This document shows positions 37,524-45,175 of a DNA stretch of 45,175 nucleotides, one piece after another. This DNA comes from Microseira wollei NIES-4236 (GTDB taxonomy: Bacteria; Cyanobacteriota; Cyanobacteriia; Cyanobacteriales; Aerosakkonemataceae): the NCBI RefSeq assembly GCF_020521235.1, contig NZ_BLAY01000078.1, forward strand, positions 1 through 45,175, read 5' to 3'. The notes beneath the pieces were generated by a model. The model ran no database searches and had not been told where the DNA came from. It saw nothing but the letters and a program-made list of their open reading frames with translations. A program made the translations under genes and the position numbers. Each line of letters begins with the position of its first letter. Within the stretch, counting starts at the first letter, position 1.

Positions 37524-37862
37524 GTGTTAGAAGCATTCGTATTCGCGACGATATTGTGCGGATTTTTCGGCATCATCTTTAAAAAGAACCTGGTGATGAA
37601 GATAGTCTCTATGGATGTCATGAGTACGGGGGTAATCGCCTATTACGTGCTGATTGCATCGCGAGTTGGCTTGTTCACACCGATCTTTGACAAGGCCAAA
37701 AATAATGTTGCTTACGCCGATCCGGTTCCCCAGTCGGTGATATTGACAGCGATTGTAATCGGGTTTTCGATTCAAGCGTTAATGCTGGTCGGTGTCATGA
37801 AGCTGTCACGGGATAATCCGACATTGGAAACCAACGAGATCGAGAAAAACAATACGCCTTGA
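37524..37862 (+). CDS. mrpC: Mrp-type cation/proton antiporter subunit C (NuoK-like)
   Basis: This 112-residue protein starts with GTG and has three membrane helices (residues about 3-20, 24-48, 70-95). The segment ADPVPQSVILTAIVIGFSIQ is the hallmark of MrpC/MnhC and NuoK proteins. MrpC is a small membrane subunit of the hetero-oligomeric Na+(K+)/H+ antiporter. It is the first gene of the operon and is separated from mrpD by 185 bp that include a palindromic repeat. Confidence 0.93.
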   Translation: MLEAFVFATILCGFFGIIFKKNLVMKIVSMDVMSTGVIAYYVLIASRVGLFTPIFDKAKNNVAYADPVPQSVILTAIVIGFSIQALMLVGVMKLSRDNPTLETNEIEKNNTP

Positions 37863-37910
37863 CATCCTCACCGCCTTAAAAGAGCGGAAATTCCTCAGAG
37901 GTTTACCCGA

Positions 37911-37995
37911 AACCTGGTAGGGACACGGCATTATCAATATTTCGGGTTTGACAACCAATGTTTCACATGCCGTGTCCCTACTTTTCAAACAGGTT
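37911..37995. repeat. Palindromic repeat inside the antiporter operon
   Basis: Perfect 14-bp arms TAGGGACACGGCAT (37918-37931) and their complement (37967-37980), with further partial pairing outside (AACCTG / CAGGTT). The same 14-mer lies inside the MITE at 24194-24343. It could reduce read-through from mrpC to mrpD. Confidence 0.75.
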
Positions 37996-38047
37996 CTGTT
38001 TACTTTTAAAAGATGGTGGTTTCCCAACTCCCGTGAGGTTTTAGTTG

Positions 38048-39472
38048 ATGAGTGAACTGACGATTGTATGGATCGCCCTACCGTTTTTTCTCGGGTTTAT
38101 CGTTTTTCTGCTCCCCAAACTCGATCGGTATCTGGCACTGTGCGTGGGTCTTGTTTCGGCTGGGTATGCGGCGCTGCTGTTTGCCTCAACGCCCCTGACA
38201 CTGAAACTAATAGATAATTTCGGCGTCACGTTAGTCGTGGATCAATTGAGCGCCTTCTTTATCTTGACCAATGCGCTGGTAACGATTGCGGTCGTCTTCT
38301 ACTGTTGGGACACAGGTAAGACGGCTTTTTTTTATGCCCAGACCATCATTTTACACGGCAGCGTCAATGCCGCGTTCGCCTGTGCTGACTTTGTCAGTTT
38401 ATACGTGGCGTTAGAGGTGAGCGGTATTGCCGCGTTTCTTTTAATAGCCTATCCCCGTAGCGATCGCTCGATTTGGGTCGCCTTGCGCTATCTGTTTGTC
38501 AGCAACACGGCAATGTTGTTTTATCTAGTGGGGGCAGTACTTGCCTATCAAACAAATCATACGTTTGCTTTTGCCGGGTTGCGGGGCGCACCTCCGGAAG
38601 CGCTGGCGCTGATGTTTATGGGACTGTTGGTCAAGGGGGGTGTGTTTGTATCCGGATTGTGGCTACCGTTAACCCACTCGGAATCGGAAACACCAGTATC
38701 GGCATTGATGTCGGGTGTTGTGGTAAAAGCTGGTGTCTATCCCCTGGTGCGTTGTGCGCTGACTTTGGAGCAAGTCGATCCGATCGTCAGAATGTTCGGA
38801 GTTGGGACGGCGCTGCTGGGAGTGTTCTATGCCGTGTTTGAAAAAGATACCAAGCGGATGCTGGCGTTTCACACGGTGTCCCAGTTAGGCTTTATCCTCG
38901 CTGCACCTGCGGTAGGCGGCTTTTATGCCCTAACTCACGGACTGGTCAAAGCGGCGCTGTTCCTGATCGCGGGAAGTTTACCCAGCCGAAATTTCAAGGA
39001 ACTGCAACTCAAACAGATCAATACCCCGGTGTGGATTGCCCTGGTTATAGCTAGTTTCTCGATTTCCGGCTTTCCCATGTTGTCAGGTTTTGGGGCGAAG
39101 GTGTTAACGACGAAGAATTTTTTGCCTTGGCAAGAGATCGCTATGAACGTTGCAGCACTAGGAACGGCAATTTCGTTTGCCAAATTCATCTTTCTGCCTC
39201 GTGGGGGACATGAAGAAGTAAAACTCGGTTTCTGGGTAGCGACGATTTTGTTGCTCGGCGGGCTGATGGCGGCAAATGGTGTGTATTACGATGCCTATAC
39301 CTTTGAGAATATCATCAAACCACTCGCAACCATCGCCGTTGGATGGGTGGCGTATTTTTTGATTTTTCGCCGGACAGCAATCAAACTGCCGCGTTTACTC
39401 GAAGAATTTGACAATCTGATCGGTTTTATGACGCTGATTTCGATCCTACTATTCTGGTTGGCACTGGCATGA
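38048..39472 (+). CDS. mrpD: Mrp-type antiporter subunit D (proton-conducting NuoN/M-like)
   Basis: This 474-residue protein uses the ATG at 38048 after GAGG. It has about 12-14 membrane helices. The conserved acidic residue in ALEVSGIAAFLLIAY and the Lys-containing LLVKGG and VVVKAG segments are those lining the proton channel of MrpA/D and complex I NuoL/M/N. It carries the ion-translocating activity of the antiporter. Only one D-type gene is present here; other cyanobacterial operons are described with two. The stop overlaps the mrpE start (ATGA). Confidence 0.93.
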   Translation: MSELTIVWIALPFFLGFIVFLLPKLDRYLALCVGLVSAGYAALLFASTPLTLKLIDNFGVTLVVDQLSAFFILTNALVTIAVVFYCWDTGKTAFFYAQTIILHGSVNAAFACADFVSLYVALEVSGIAAFLLIAYPRSDRSIWVALRYLFVSNTAMLFYLVGAVLAYQTNHTFAFAGLRGAPPEALALMFMGLLVKGGVFVSGLWLPLTHSESETPVSALMSGVVVKAGVYPLVRCALTLEQVDPIVRMFGVGTALLGVFYAVFEKDTKRMLAFHTVSQLGFILAAPAVGGFYALTHGLVKAALFLIAGSLPSRNFKELQLKQINTPVWIALVIASFSISGFPMLSGFGAKVLTTKNFLPWQEIAMNVAALGTAISFAKFIFLPRGGHEEVKLGFWVATILLLGGLMAANGVYYDAYTFENIIKPLATIAVGWVAYFLIFRRTAIKLPRLLEEFDNLIGFMTLISILLFWLALA

Positions 39473-39849
39473 TTGGACATCTAATATTCCGACTGACCTT
39501 GTGGTTTCTGCTCACCGCCAATTGGAGCGTGGAAAATATCATTATCGGCATCGCGATCGCTGTTTTATTGCCGCGCACCTACACAACCCCGGAAAGATTA
39601 AAGGATTTGCTACCTGTACTGGGTAAAATCCTTTTGGCGATTCCACAGGCATATATGGAGGCATTTGAACTCCTCCTGCGTCCCCATAAATATGAAGACG
39701 TGATCCTGGAACGGGTGCCATCAAAGCGATCGCCCCGGCTCATATTCTTGGATGTATTTCTCATCACCTTTACCCCCAAGACAATTGTCTTGAAATACAA
39801 CGAAGAAGGCTGGTACGAAGTACACCGAGTTGTACGGAGGAAAAATTGA
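39469..39849 (+). CDS. mrpE: Mrp-type antiporter subunit E
   Basis: This 126-residue protein has two N-terminal helices (residues 4-35) and a further amphipathic region (IPQAYMEAFELLLRP), then the cytoplasmic domain with VFLITFTPKTIVLKYNEEGWYEVH, close to the MnhE consensus where the TPGT segment is followed by a short beta region. It is coupled to mrpD and mrpF by overlapping start and stop codons. Confidence 0.93.
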   Translation: MIGHLIFRLTLWFLLTANWSVENIIIGIAIAVLLPRTYTTPERLKDLLPVLGKILLAIPQAYMEAFELLLRPHKYEDVILERVPSKRSPRLIFLDVFLITFTPKTIVLKYNEEGWYEVHRVVRRKN

Positions 39850-40100
39850 TGAACCTGATAGTAATCGCCATGATTGTGGCAATGCTCATACCTTTCTACG
39901 AGGCATGGAAGGAAGATGATATCTGGCAGACAATGTTGGCACTTGCCAGTTTTTCCACCAAGGCGGCGGTGATGATTCTATTCGTATCCGTCTTGCGCGG
40001 GGATTGGATGGTGGGCGTTGTCGGGGTAATCGTTCTGAGTGTGGGTAATGCTGGATTAATGTTGCTGGCGCATATTCTCAAAAGGATGAATGATGCATGA
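39849..40100 (+). CDS. mrpF: Mrp-type antiporter subunit F
   Basis: This 83-residue protein has three helices (about 2-17, 27-47, 54-75). The ATG at 39849 overlaps the mrpE stop (TGATG). Length, topology and position between mrpE and mrpG identify it; sequence motifs alone would be weak, as the usual MrpF core is diverged. Confidence 0.82.
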   Translation: MNLIVIAMIVAMLIPFYEAWKEDDIWQTMLALASFSTKAAVMILFVSVLRGDWMVGVVGVIVLSVGNAGLMLLAHILKRMNDA

Positions 40101-40390
40101 TAATAAACGTAATTAGTTATACCTGCATCGGCGTAGGTATGGTCTTCTGGTTTTGGGGAACCTCTTTCTTGCTGGGCAACCGCTCGGTATTATTCAAGCT
40201 GCATAGTCTTTCGGTTTCAGATACCCTCGGATCGATGGCTATCATCGTCGGACTGCTGCTAAAGATACCCAATGTATGGCCCTTGCTGATCCTCGCCCTC
40301 ATCTGGTTGGCGGTTTGGAACACAATGTTGGGGTATGTGTTGGCATACTGTTCCAATAGCGGGGAGACTGTCAATGATACCTACGAATGA
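40097..40390 (+). CDS. mrpG: Mrp-type antiporter subunit G
   Basis: This 97-residue protein has three helices. The stretch LLGNRSVLFKLHSLSVSDTLGS matches the MnhG/PhaG consensus (R-x-x-x-R-LHxxxxxDTLG). The start overlaps the mrpF stop (ATGA), and its end overlaps the next gene by 17 nt. Confidence 0.92.
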   Translation: MIINVISYTCIGVGMVFWFWGTSFLLGNRSVLFKLHSLSVSDTLGSMAIIVGLLLKIPNVWPLLILALIWLAVWNTMLGYVLAYCSNSGETVNDTYE

Positions 40391-41003
40391 ATACTATATC
40401 TATGCCATAGTCGCTCTGATGCCGTTGTCCGCTTGCATGTTGGTGTTTCAGGTCAATCCATTCCATGCCTTGGTAATTCGCGGCATACTGGGAGCGGTGG
40501 CAGCCTTGATATATTCAATTTTGGGCGCGGCGGATGTGGCTTTGACCGAAGCATTGGTAGGAACCTTGCTGGCGATTAGTCTCTATGCGATCGCCGTTCG
40601 TTCATCCCTGGTACTCCGCCTCGGCGTACTCGAAGATGAAGTGAAACACGAGGCACACAGGGATCCAGATTTTGGGCAATTGCTGGAAAAGTTACGCACC
40701 ATTTTTGCCAAACGCTATATGCGTCTGGAACTGGTGCCCTACACTAATACCCAAGCTTTACACCGCGCGCTCATCGAGAAAGAAATCCATGCTACCTGTA
40801 TCCCATCGGAATTCAGCGCTCCGGACAGCTCAGAGTATGAGGAAGAAAGGCAACCCTATCACACCGCGACTAGGATTAAACGCATCTATGAAATCATGGA
40901 AGCCGAACTTTGGTCGGCAGGGACAACCCTCGATTACGTAAATATACCAGATGATATTGCAACAAATGTAACTAAACCAGCATTAGAGGAGCAGCATTCA
41001 TGA
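40374..41003 (+). CDS. MrpA C-terminal-type subunit (DUF4040/MbhD-like) with soluble tail
   Basis: The ATG at 40374 gives 209 residues. The first 85 residues form three helices with ALIYSILGAADVALTEALVGT, the conserved MbhD/DUF4040 core that in large MrpA proteins is the C-terminal domain. The NuoL-like half of MrpA is not present, as is usual in cyanobacterial Mrp operons where this gene is called mrpA. The remaining 120 residues are hydrophilic and predicted cytoplasmic. It overlaps mrpG and mrpB. Confidence 0.83.
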   Translation: MIPTNEYYIYAIVALMPLSACMLVFQVNPFHALVIRGILGAVAALIYSILGAADVALTEALVGTLLAISLYAIAVRSSLVLRLGVLEDEVKHEAHRDPDFGQLLEKLRTIFAKRYMRLELVPYTNTQALHRALIEKEIHATCIPSEFSAPDSSEYEEERQPYHTATRIKRIYEIMEAELWSAGTTLDYVNIPDDIATNVTKPALEEQHS

Positions 41004-41665
41004 AATGGTTATACATTGCAGCGGGGATAGCGCTGTACGTCAAAATGCTACTCCTGCAAAATCCGGCACCGGACTTATCCCAGCAGATGTCTATCACCGA
41101 ATTGGTGGTAAAAGACTGTGGGTTGCCCAATGCGGTTTCGGGTATCATTTTTCGCAATCGCCTGTATGACACGATCTACGAAGTGGTGGTGTTTACGATC
41201 GCGATCTTGGGAGCCAGTTTTCTGCTGGCGAATGAAAGACAGTCCTGCGCGATTTATCAGTTCAAAGATGAACCATCAATTGTGCTGGCGCGTCTGGGAG
41301 CGACCATTTCCGCGTTGGTGGGTATCGAACTGGCGATTCGGGGGCATTTAAGTCCGGGCGGTGGTTTTGCCGCCGGGGTGGCGGGGGGAACGGCAATCGG
41401 ACTGGTGGCGATTACCTCATCACCGCAGTTGATGCAGAAGATCTACAAGCGCTGGCACGCCGCTACATGGGAGAAGGTGTCGGTTCTGGTTTTCATTGTT
41501 CTGTCGGTTATCACCCTAGCGGGATACGAACTACCCCACGGAGAGTTCGGAGCGCTTTTCAGCGGCGGTATTGTCCCCATCCTCAACATCCTGGTCGCAG
41601 TAAAAGTCGCGTTGGGGTCGTGGGCGGTGATTTTGGTTTTTATTCGCTATCGCGGATTGCTGTGA
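41000..41665 (+). CDS. mrpB: Mrp-type antiporter subunit B
   Basis: This 221-residue protein has an N-terminal helix and an extension (residues 1-60, NAVSGIIFRNRLYDTIYEVVVF), then the MnhB core with ELAIRGHLSPGGGFAAGVAGGTA, which is diagnostic. Four or five helices. The start overlaps the previous stop (ATGA). It is the last gene of the operon. The complex exchanges Na+ or K+ for protons and supports pH and salt tolerance. Confidence 0.94.
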   Translation: MKWLYIAAGIALYVKMLLLQNPAPDLSQQMSITELVVKDCGLPNAVSGIIFRNRLYDTIYEVVVFTIAILGASFLLANERQSCAIYQFKDEPSIVLARLGATISALVGIELAIRGHLSPGGGFAAGVAGGTAIGLVAITSSPQLMQKIYKRWHAATWEKVSVLVFIVLSVITLAGYELPHGEFGALFSGGIVPILNILVAVKVALGSWAVILVFIRYRGLL

Positions 41666-42214
41666 CGGATCGGGTGCGCGATCGCACCCCAGGCGGGGCG
41701 ATCGCACCTCCAGTGCAGTGAGAGGTTTATGCCGTGGAAGGCGCAATCGAATAATTTTGTCGTGAACTGCGCGATCGCGAAGCGTCTCCCGCGCCAGAAT
41801 CGCTTCCCCCGCTCTGTCAAAATGGGTCATATGATGTCAGGCTTTTCACCCTTAATTAAAACTCACCGCGTCACCGCTCTCCCTTGTCACCGCGTCAGTT
41901 CTAACTATGAGTATTCAAGCGGACACGATATCAAAGGCACTTAGTGCGATCGCTAGCTCATTGATACTTTTTGCTCAAAACTCGAACCTGATTACTCAAA
42001 CTTTCAAGCTCATGACTCGGAAGATCGAGTTCTGACCTCAAACTTTCCAGCTCATGACTCGGAAGATCGAGTTCTGACCTCGAACTTTCCAGCTCATGAC
42101 TCGGAAGATCGAGTTCTGACCCTGGTAATTGCAGTTAGGATCTGGGACAATGGTGTTCCAAGCTCGATTGTTGGAGTGCAGAACTCGAAAGCTTGAGTGT
42201 TTGGCAAGGCAGGT
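41666..42214. other. Spacer between the convergent mrpB and slipin genes
   Basis: It contains several HIP1 or CGATCGCAC-rich stretches (41680-41710, 41770-41780) and a 3 x 42-bp tandem repeat (listed separately). The short frames in it overlap these repeats and are not believed. Confidence 0.5.
42001..42126. repeat. Three tandem 42-bp units
   Basis: Units start with CTTTC(A/C)AGCTCATGACTC at 42001, 42043 and 42085. On the minus strand 42134-41958 is an open frame without ATG that would read SELDLPSHELESLR repeatedly (14 residues per unit) and then a leucine-rich end. It may be decayed coding DNA or simply a tandem repeat. Confidence 0.88.
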
Positions 42215-43798
42215 TTATTGCCGATTAATCCGAATCAACTCGGTCAAGATACTATCCAAACTGCCGTTGACTTGAATTTTCTCAATCTTCTCTGCAATTC
42301 GTTCCAGTACTTCCAGTTCCTTCAAACGCAATGCTACGGGATTATCCTCCATAACTCTGGCAGTATTCAACATACTGCGAGTAGCAGCAGTTTCTTCGCG
42401 ACGCCGGACTACGTTTGCTTGGGCAGCTTTTTCCGCTTCCACTACCTTGCTCAAAATAGTTTTAATCTCACCAGGAAGAATGATATCTTTCACGCCAACC
42501 GAATCGACTGCAATTCCATAGTCTGCGGTTTTGCTGCGAATCGATTCAGCAATACTTCTATCAATTGCGCCTTTATCCTCCAGCAAGGCATCTAGGGTTT
42601 TTTCCCCAACCGCAGCGCGCAAAGCAAACTGCAATTCTTTGTACAAGTACCCAGAAATATCCGACAAACCATTTTTAGCTCTGAGGGGATCGAGTATGCG
42701 GAAACCCGCTGTTAAATTCAAGCGCAAAGGTACTTTGTCTTTAGAAAGAATGTCTTGACCGGATACTTCCATAGTTTGTTGGCGCCGGTCAAATACTTCC
42801 GCCTTCAAAGAGCGACCAAATATCCACCATGCGTGTATTCCTGGGTCTAGTTGTGCTTGAAATTCAAGATTAACGTACAGCAATCCTACATGCTGTGCCG
42901 CTACTTCGCAAATATGCAAGCTTTTGCAGCTCAAATTTAACACCTCTGGCACACCGGAAACTAACTCAGCAACTAAGCGAGGTGGTAACTTGGCATCAGC
43001 AGAAATATCAATAATTTCCACTTCAACTCCTTGCCAAAACAACTTGCGACTTCCAGGCGGTAGGATGCAAATAACCTTACTTTGATAGCGCACGATCGCA
43101 ACTTGCTGGTTCAATAATTGAACCATTTCGCAGTAAGATTGTACAAAGTCAGGATGCTTTTCAATCAGTACATCTTCGAGGGGGAAAGTTGGATTTGGCA
43201 CAATCCGGCTGAGAGTCTGAACTTTAACATCCCTGTCTACAGACCAGAAAGCATACTCGCCAGGTTCTAGAGGTCGGACAAAATTATTCTCGACGTATAG
43301 TAAACCAATCTCATACTCTGAGATTTGAAACTTTTTCAATCCATTTAAGGTAACTCCGCGTACTTGCTGCACGAACTGGGCGGGTAATTCCAAGCTTTCT
43401 TCTAAGTTAAAGAGATGGGATTCTACCTCAATAAAACCCCGCCAAAAAGCCCGCAGTTGATTCGGTGCAACGCCGACCCAATTTTGCCCCAAGCGTACTA
43501 ATGCAGTTTGATTGAATCCCGTTCGCACTACGAGATATTCTTCTAACTCGGAACTGTTATTTCGCAGCAATAATTCCAGGTTTTCAATCTTTGCTTCTGG
43601 TTGGTTGAGGTCATAGGTTTTGACTTGCCAATGCCAACCAAAGTATGTGTAAGTACCCGGCTGCAAAATCTTCTTAAAATCGCTGCGGTGATATAATATT
43701 CCAATTTCGTTGGGTTTGATATAAAAGGTTTTCCACATAAAAATTTTCCGAGATAAATTGGGCATTATTAACCGACGCAGAAGGTTTGATAAAAACAT
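42215..43798 (-). CDS. Slipin/SPFH (band 7) family protein with repeated N-terminal domain
   Basis: This 527-residue protein has a C-terminal SPFH core (about 330-470: QDILSKDKVPLRLNLTAGFRI, EKTLDALLEDKGAIDRSI, YGIAVDSVGVKDIILPGEI), followed by the coiled-coil segment EAEKAAQANVVRRREETAATRSM typical of slipins. Before it, a motif of the form EIGLLYxxxxFxxxLxPGxYxFW occurs three times (about residues 28-52, 160-185, 305-330). Single-copy versions of this region are normal in slipins; a threefold array is less usual. SPFH proteins scaffold membrane microdomains. The N-terminus is not strongly hydrophobic here, so membrane attachment may be peripheral. Alternative starts exist at residues 12 and 21. 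Confidence 0.9.
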   Translation of the reverse strand: MFLSNLLRRLIMPNLSRKIFMWKTFYIKPNEIGILYHRSDFKKILQPGTYTYFGWHWQVKTYDLNQPEAKIENLELLLRNNSSELEEYLVVRTGFNQTALVRLGQNWVGVAPNQLRAFWRGFIEVESHLFNLEESLELPAQFVQQVRGVTLNGLKKFQISEYEIGLLYVENNFVRPLEPGEYAFWSVDRDVKVQTLSRIVPNPTFPLEDVLIEKHPDFVQSYCEMVQLLNQQVAIVRYQSKVICILPPGSRKLFWQGVEVEIIDISADAKLPPRLVAELVSGVPEVLNLSCKSLHICEVAAQHVGLLYVNLEFQAQLDPGIHAWWIFGRSLKAEVFDRRQQTMEVSGQDILSKDKVPLRLNLTAGFRILDPLRAKNGLSDISGYLYKELQFALRAAVGEKTLDALLEDKGAIDRSIAESIRSKTADYGIAVDSVGVKDIILPGEIKTILSKVVEAEKAAQANVVRRREETAATRSMLNTARVMEDNPVALRLKELEVLERIAEKIEKIQVNGSLDSILTELIRINRQ

Positions 43799-44167
43799 TT
43801 ATAGCACAACAATTAAGTTTTTATTACATTTATAATACATATATTTTAAAACTCTCCAATGTAGGTGTTTACAGTTAGGCGCGGGCGAATGCCTGCGGCA
43901 GGAGCGAAGCAGTTCGCATCTCGAAAACTGGATTAAGATTGCTCTTACCTTTCTGAAACTACCCAAAGGCAATCCAGAAAAGAACAAGAGCGCTCAAAGC
44001 AAGCCGTTCGTTTTGCCGAATGTGGAAAGCGAAGGGACATACTCAAGTTAGGGAGGAATGCGATCGCTCGCTACCCTTGGTATGAGTATCGCGCTAGCAC
44101 CTTTACTGTCACTACCTTTGATCGCGAGGTGACGATCGGTAGCGGAACACCTACATCGCGAGAGTTT
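43799..44167. other. Spacer without recognised gene
   Basis: AT-rich start (slipin promoter region, minus strand), then a GCGGGCGAATGCCTGCGGCAGG inverted stretch near 43878 and HIP1 sites. No convincing coding frame. Confidence 0.45.
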
Positions 44168-44264
44168 GTCAGATAACGGACTCGAACCGTCTTGGGATTT
44201 CTCCCGAAACGTATGTTTTGCTGTGAAGCTGCCTTGTGAAAAACAAGGTGCCCTTACCCAGGGC
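44168..44264 (-). other. Degenerate tRNA-like sequence
   Basis: Read on the minus strand there is a D-arm GCCCTGGGTAAGGGC (44264-44250), an anticodon-type arm with stem CCTTG/CAAGG and loop TTTTTCA (44248-44232), then a 40-nt stretch, and a T-arm GACGGTTCGAGTCCGTT (44191-44175) with ATCTGAC after it. The parts are in tRNA order, but the variable region is too long and no matching 5' acceptor strand is found. It is probably a fused or decayed tRNA. Confidence 0.4.
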
Positions 44265-44274
44265 GAGGGTGCGT

Positions 44275-44350
44275 TGGTGGAAAGTGCAGGAATCGAACCT
44301 GCGACAAATCGCCGATACAGCGATCGCTCTACCAATTGAGCTAACTTTCG
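44275..44350 (-). tRNA. tRNA with abnormal anticodon loop (isotype uncertain)
   Basis: A full cloverleaf can be drawn: acceptor CGAAAGT/ACTTTCC (first pair C-C mismatched), T8 A9, D-arm GCTC-AATTGGTA-GAGC, anticodon stem ATCGC/GCGAT, 5-nt variable loop, T-arm GCAGG-TTCGATT-CCTGC, discriminator A and encoded CCA. The anticodon loop is TGTATCG, which lacks the invariant U33. A 9-nt loop reading would put GTA (Tyr) in place, but Tyr tRNAs need a long variable arm. The isotype is therefore left open, and it may be a non-functional or unusual tRNA. Confidence 0.65.
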
Positions 44351-44353
44351 GGG

Positions 44354-44424
44354 CGTTTGATGTAGGATTTGAACCTACGTCGCACCGATCAAATTCGGCT
44401 GCTCTACCACTGAGCTAATCAAAC
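44354..44424 (-). tRNA. tRNA with 6-nt anticodon loop, possibly Gln(UUG)-like
   Basis: Acceptor GTTTGAT/ATCAAAC is perfect, D-arm GCTC-AGTGGTA-GAGC, T-arm GTAGG-TTCAAAT-CCTAC, discriminator G, no encoded CCA. The anticodon stem GCCGA/TCGGT closes a loop of only six bases, ATTTGA; aligned on U33 the anticodon would be TTG (Gln). It lies 3 nt upstream of the other tRNA in transcription order, so the two are co-transcribed. Function is uncertain because of the short loop. Confidence 0.65.
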
Positions 44425-44448
44425 TGTGAAATAGTGACGCATCGCTTG

Positions 44449-44530
44449 GGCGGTATACGCACAACTCCAGAGGGTGGCGCACCAGTCGGGCATACAGAAC
44501 CCGAACTACAGGTTGGTCGATGTATTACTA
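44449..44530 (+). other. Weak initiator-tRNA-like fragment
   Basis: On the plus strand, stem TCGGG/CCCGA with a 9-nt loop CATACAGAA resembles the anticodon arm of initiator tRNA (TCGGG-CTCATAA-CCCGA). Flanking parts that could be D- and T-arms are poor. Listed because it lies beside the other abnormal tRNAs. Confidence 0.25.
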
Positions 44531-44706
44531 CCTCTTTACTTAATGTAGCATGGAAGAAGCGGAAGCGATCGCTCGCTCCTAGACATGGGAAAGCGATCGC
44601 ATCTGTTGGTTTAATGAATGCGATCGCTCTGTTAAAAATCTGCTAAAGGTATCAAGCTTTGGAAGCGCTTGTTACTTAGGTCAGGTATTGTGGCATAGTG
44701 ACTGCC

Positions 44707-44912
44707 CTAACGACGAAGAGCATTCCAGGTATTTGCACTCGCAATCCCATTAGCCAAAAGGCCCCGCTGCCGCTGAAAAGCGATTAAAGCTTGTCGTGTC
44801 CGGGAGCCAAAAACGCGATCGATAGGCGCTCGATTAAAGCGGTTTCTCTGAAAAATAGTGGGTTTGGCAGCGAAAGCACCTGGAATTGGTGGGACAGCTG
44901 ATGTTGCCTATC
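44707..44912 (-). pseudogene. Peptidoglycan-binding domain fragment
   Basis: The minus-strand frame reads IDRVFGSRTRQALIAFQRQR and then GIASANTWNALRR before a stop (44709-44707). This is the second half of a PG_binding_1 domain (usual form GIFGxxTxxAVxxFQxxxGLxxDGIxGxxTWxAL). An in-frame stop at about 44913 and the lack of any start codon show that the rest of the gene is gone. Confidence 0.72.
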
Positions 44913-45175
44913 CCACAAGAAAAACCAACCTCTTATGGGGCGATGCGGCAAGGGGCAAGGTTTGTTACCTGCCTCAGAGCTTGCACCTTTCCACCCAACC
45001 GCCCGGAAATTAATCATGCTGTTGGCGAATAGATCAGGGGTTAACTTTACACCTTCTTCATCCGGGAGCGTGGTAGCCCCGTCAATTTATTGCGGGGTGG
45101 AAACGCGACCCGTGCGATTTTAATCGCAGTCAGTATTATTTTGAGTGATGTGGATCATTAATATAAGCTTCGATA
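44913..45175. other. Right-edge spacer
   Basis: It contains a CCCACAAG box (about 44912-44920) of the family found inside the kinase gene, and a short inverted pair GCCCCGTC / GCGGGGTGG near 45075-45100. Nothing coding is convincing. Confidence 0.4.

Noticed and set aside
45068-45110. Possible CRISPR repeat (GCGGGGTGGAAAC near the right edge)
   Set aside because: The motif resembles the end of some cyanobacterial CRISPR repeats but occurs once, with no second repeat in the window and no cas gene.

Overview
The window is chromosomal DNA from a cyanobacterium, probably filamentous. The evidence is the very frequent octamer GCGATCGC (HIP1), heptanucleotide tandem repeats built on GGTAATT, many dispersed palindromes around AAACCCGGTTT, and genes typical of the phylum: ABC1-type kinases, membrane-tethered Ser/Thr kinases, and an Mrp antiporter operon in the order C-D-E-F-G-A-B. 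The genus cannot be read from the sequence alone.

Region 1 (1-21.8 kb) is the right part of a hybrid polyketide/nonribosomal-peptide cluster on the plus strand. Three overlapping megasynthase genes form a plausible assembly line: (KS)-AT-DH-cMT-KR-ACP; then docking-C-(A remnant)-AMP ligase-KR-(A remnant)-PCP; then KS-AT-cMT-broken KR-ACP-TE. The middle module looks like a keto-acid or hydroxy-acid module that would add an alpha-hydroxy acid through an ester bond. The last module should then add one malonate unit, C-methylate it, and leave the beta-ketone because the KR catalytic half is missing. A lipocalin-like protein follows directly. A class-3 lipase and a standalone condensation-type acyltransferase lie further downstream. 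A cytochrome P450 remnant has been broken up by two inverted copies of a ~105-bp MITE. The cluster continues beyond the left edge, so the starter unit is unknown.

Region 2 (21.9-33 kb) holds an ABC1/UbiB-like kinase, an S9 prolyl-oligopeptidase-family hydrolase with a decayed partial copy of itself 2.4 kb upstream, a 2-oxoglutarate/Fe(II) oxygenase, two overlapping Ser/Thr kinase paralogues (one carrying an in-frame insertion made of intergenic repeat sequence between its HRD and DFG motifs), and two toxin-antitoxin pairs (YoeB type and VapBC type). Spacers are crowded with MITEs and palindromes.

Region 3 (33-45.2 kb) contains acetyl-CoA synthetase (minus), a 5'-truncated FAD monooxygenase, a 4 x 83-bp tandem array, the Mrp-type cation/proton antiporter operon, a 3 x 42-bp tandem repeat, a slipin/SPFH protein with a threefold-repeated N-terminal region (minus), a small group of tRNA-like genes with abnormal anticodon loops, and a decayed peptidoglycan-binding domain.

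The main theme is an accessory secondary-metabolite locus heavily reworked by small non-autonomous repeats. No transposase gene was seen, and all functional statements rest on motif recognition without database searches.
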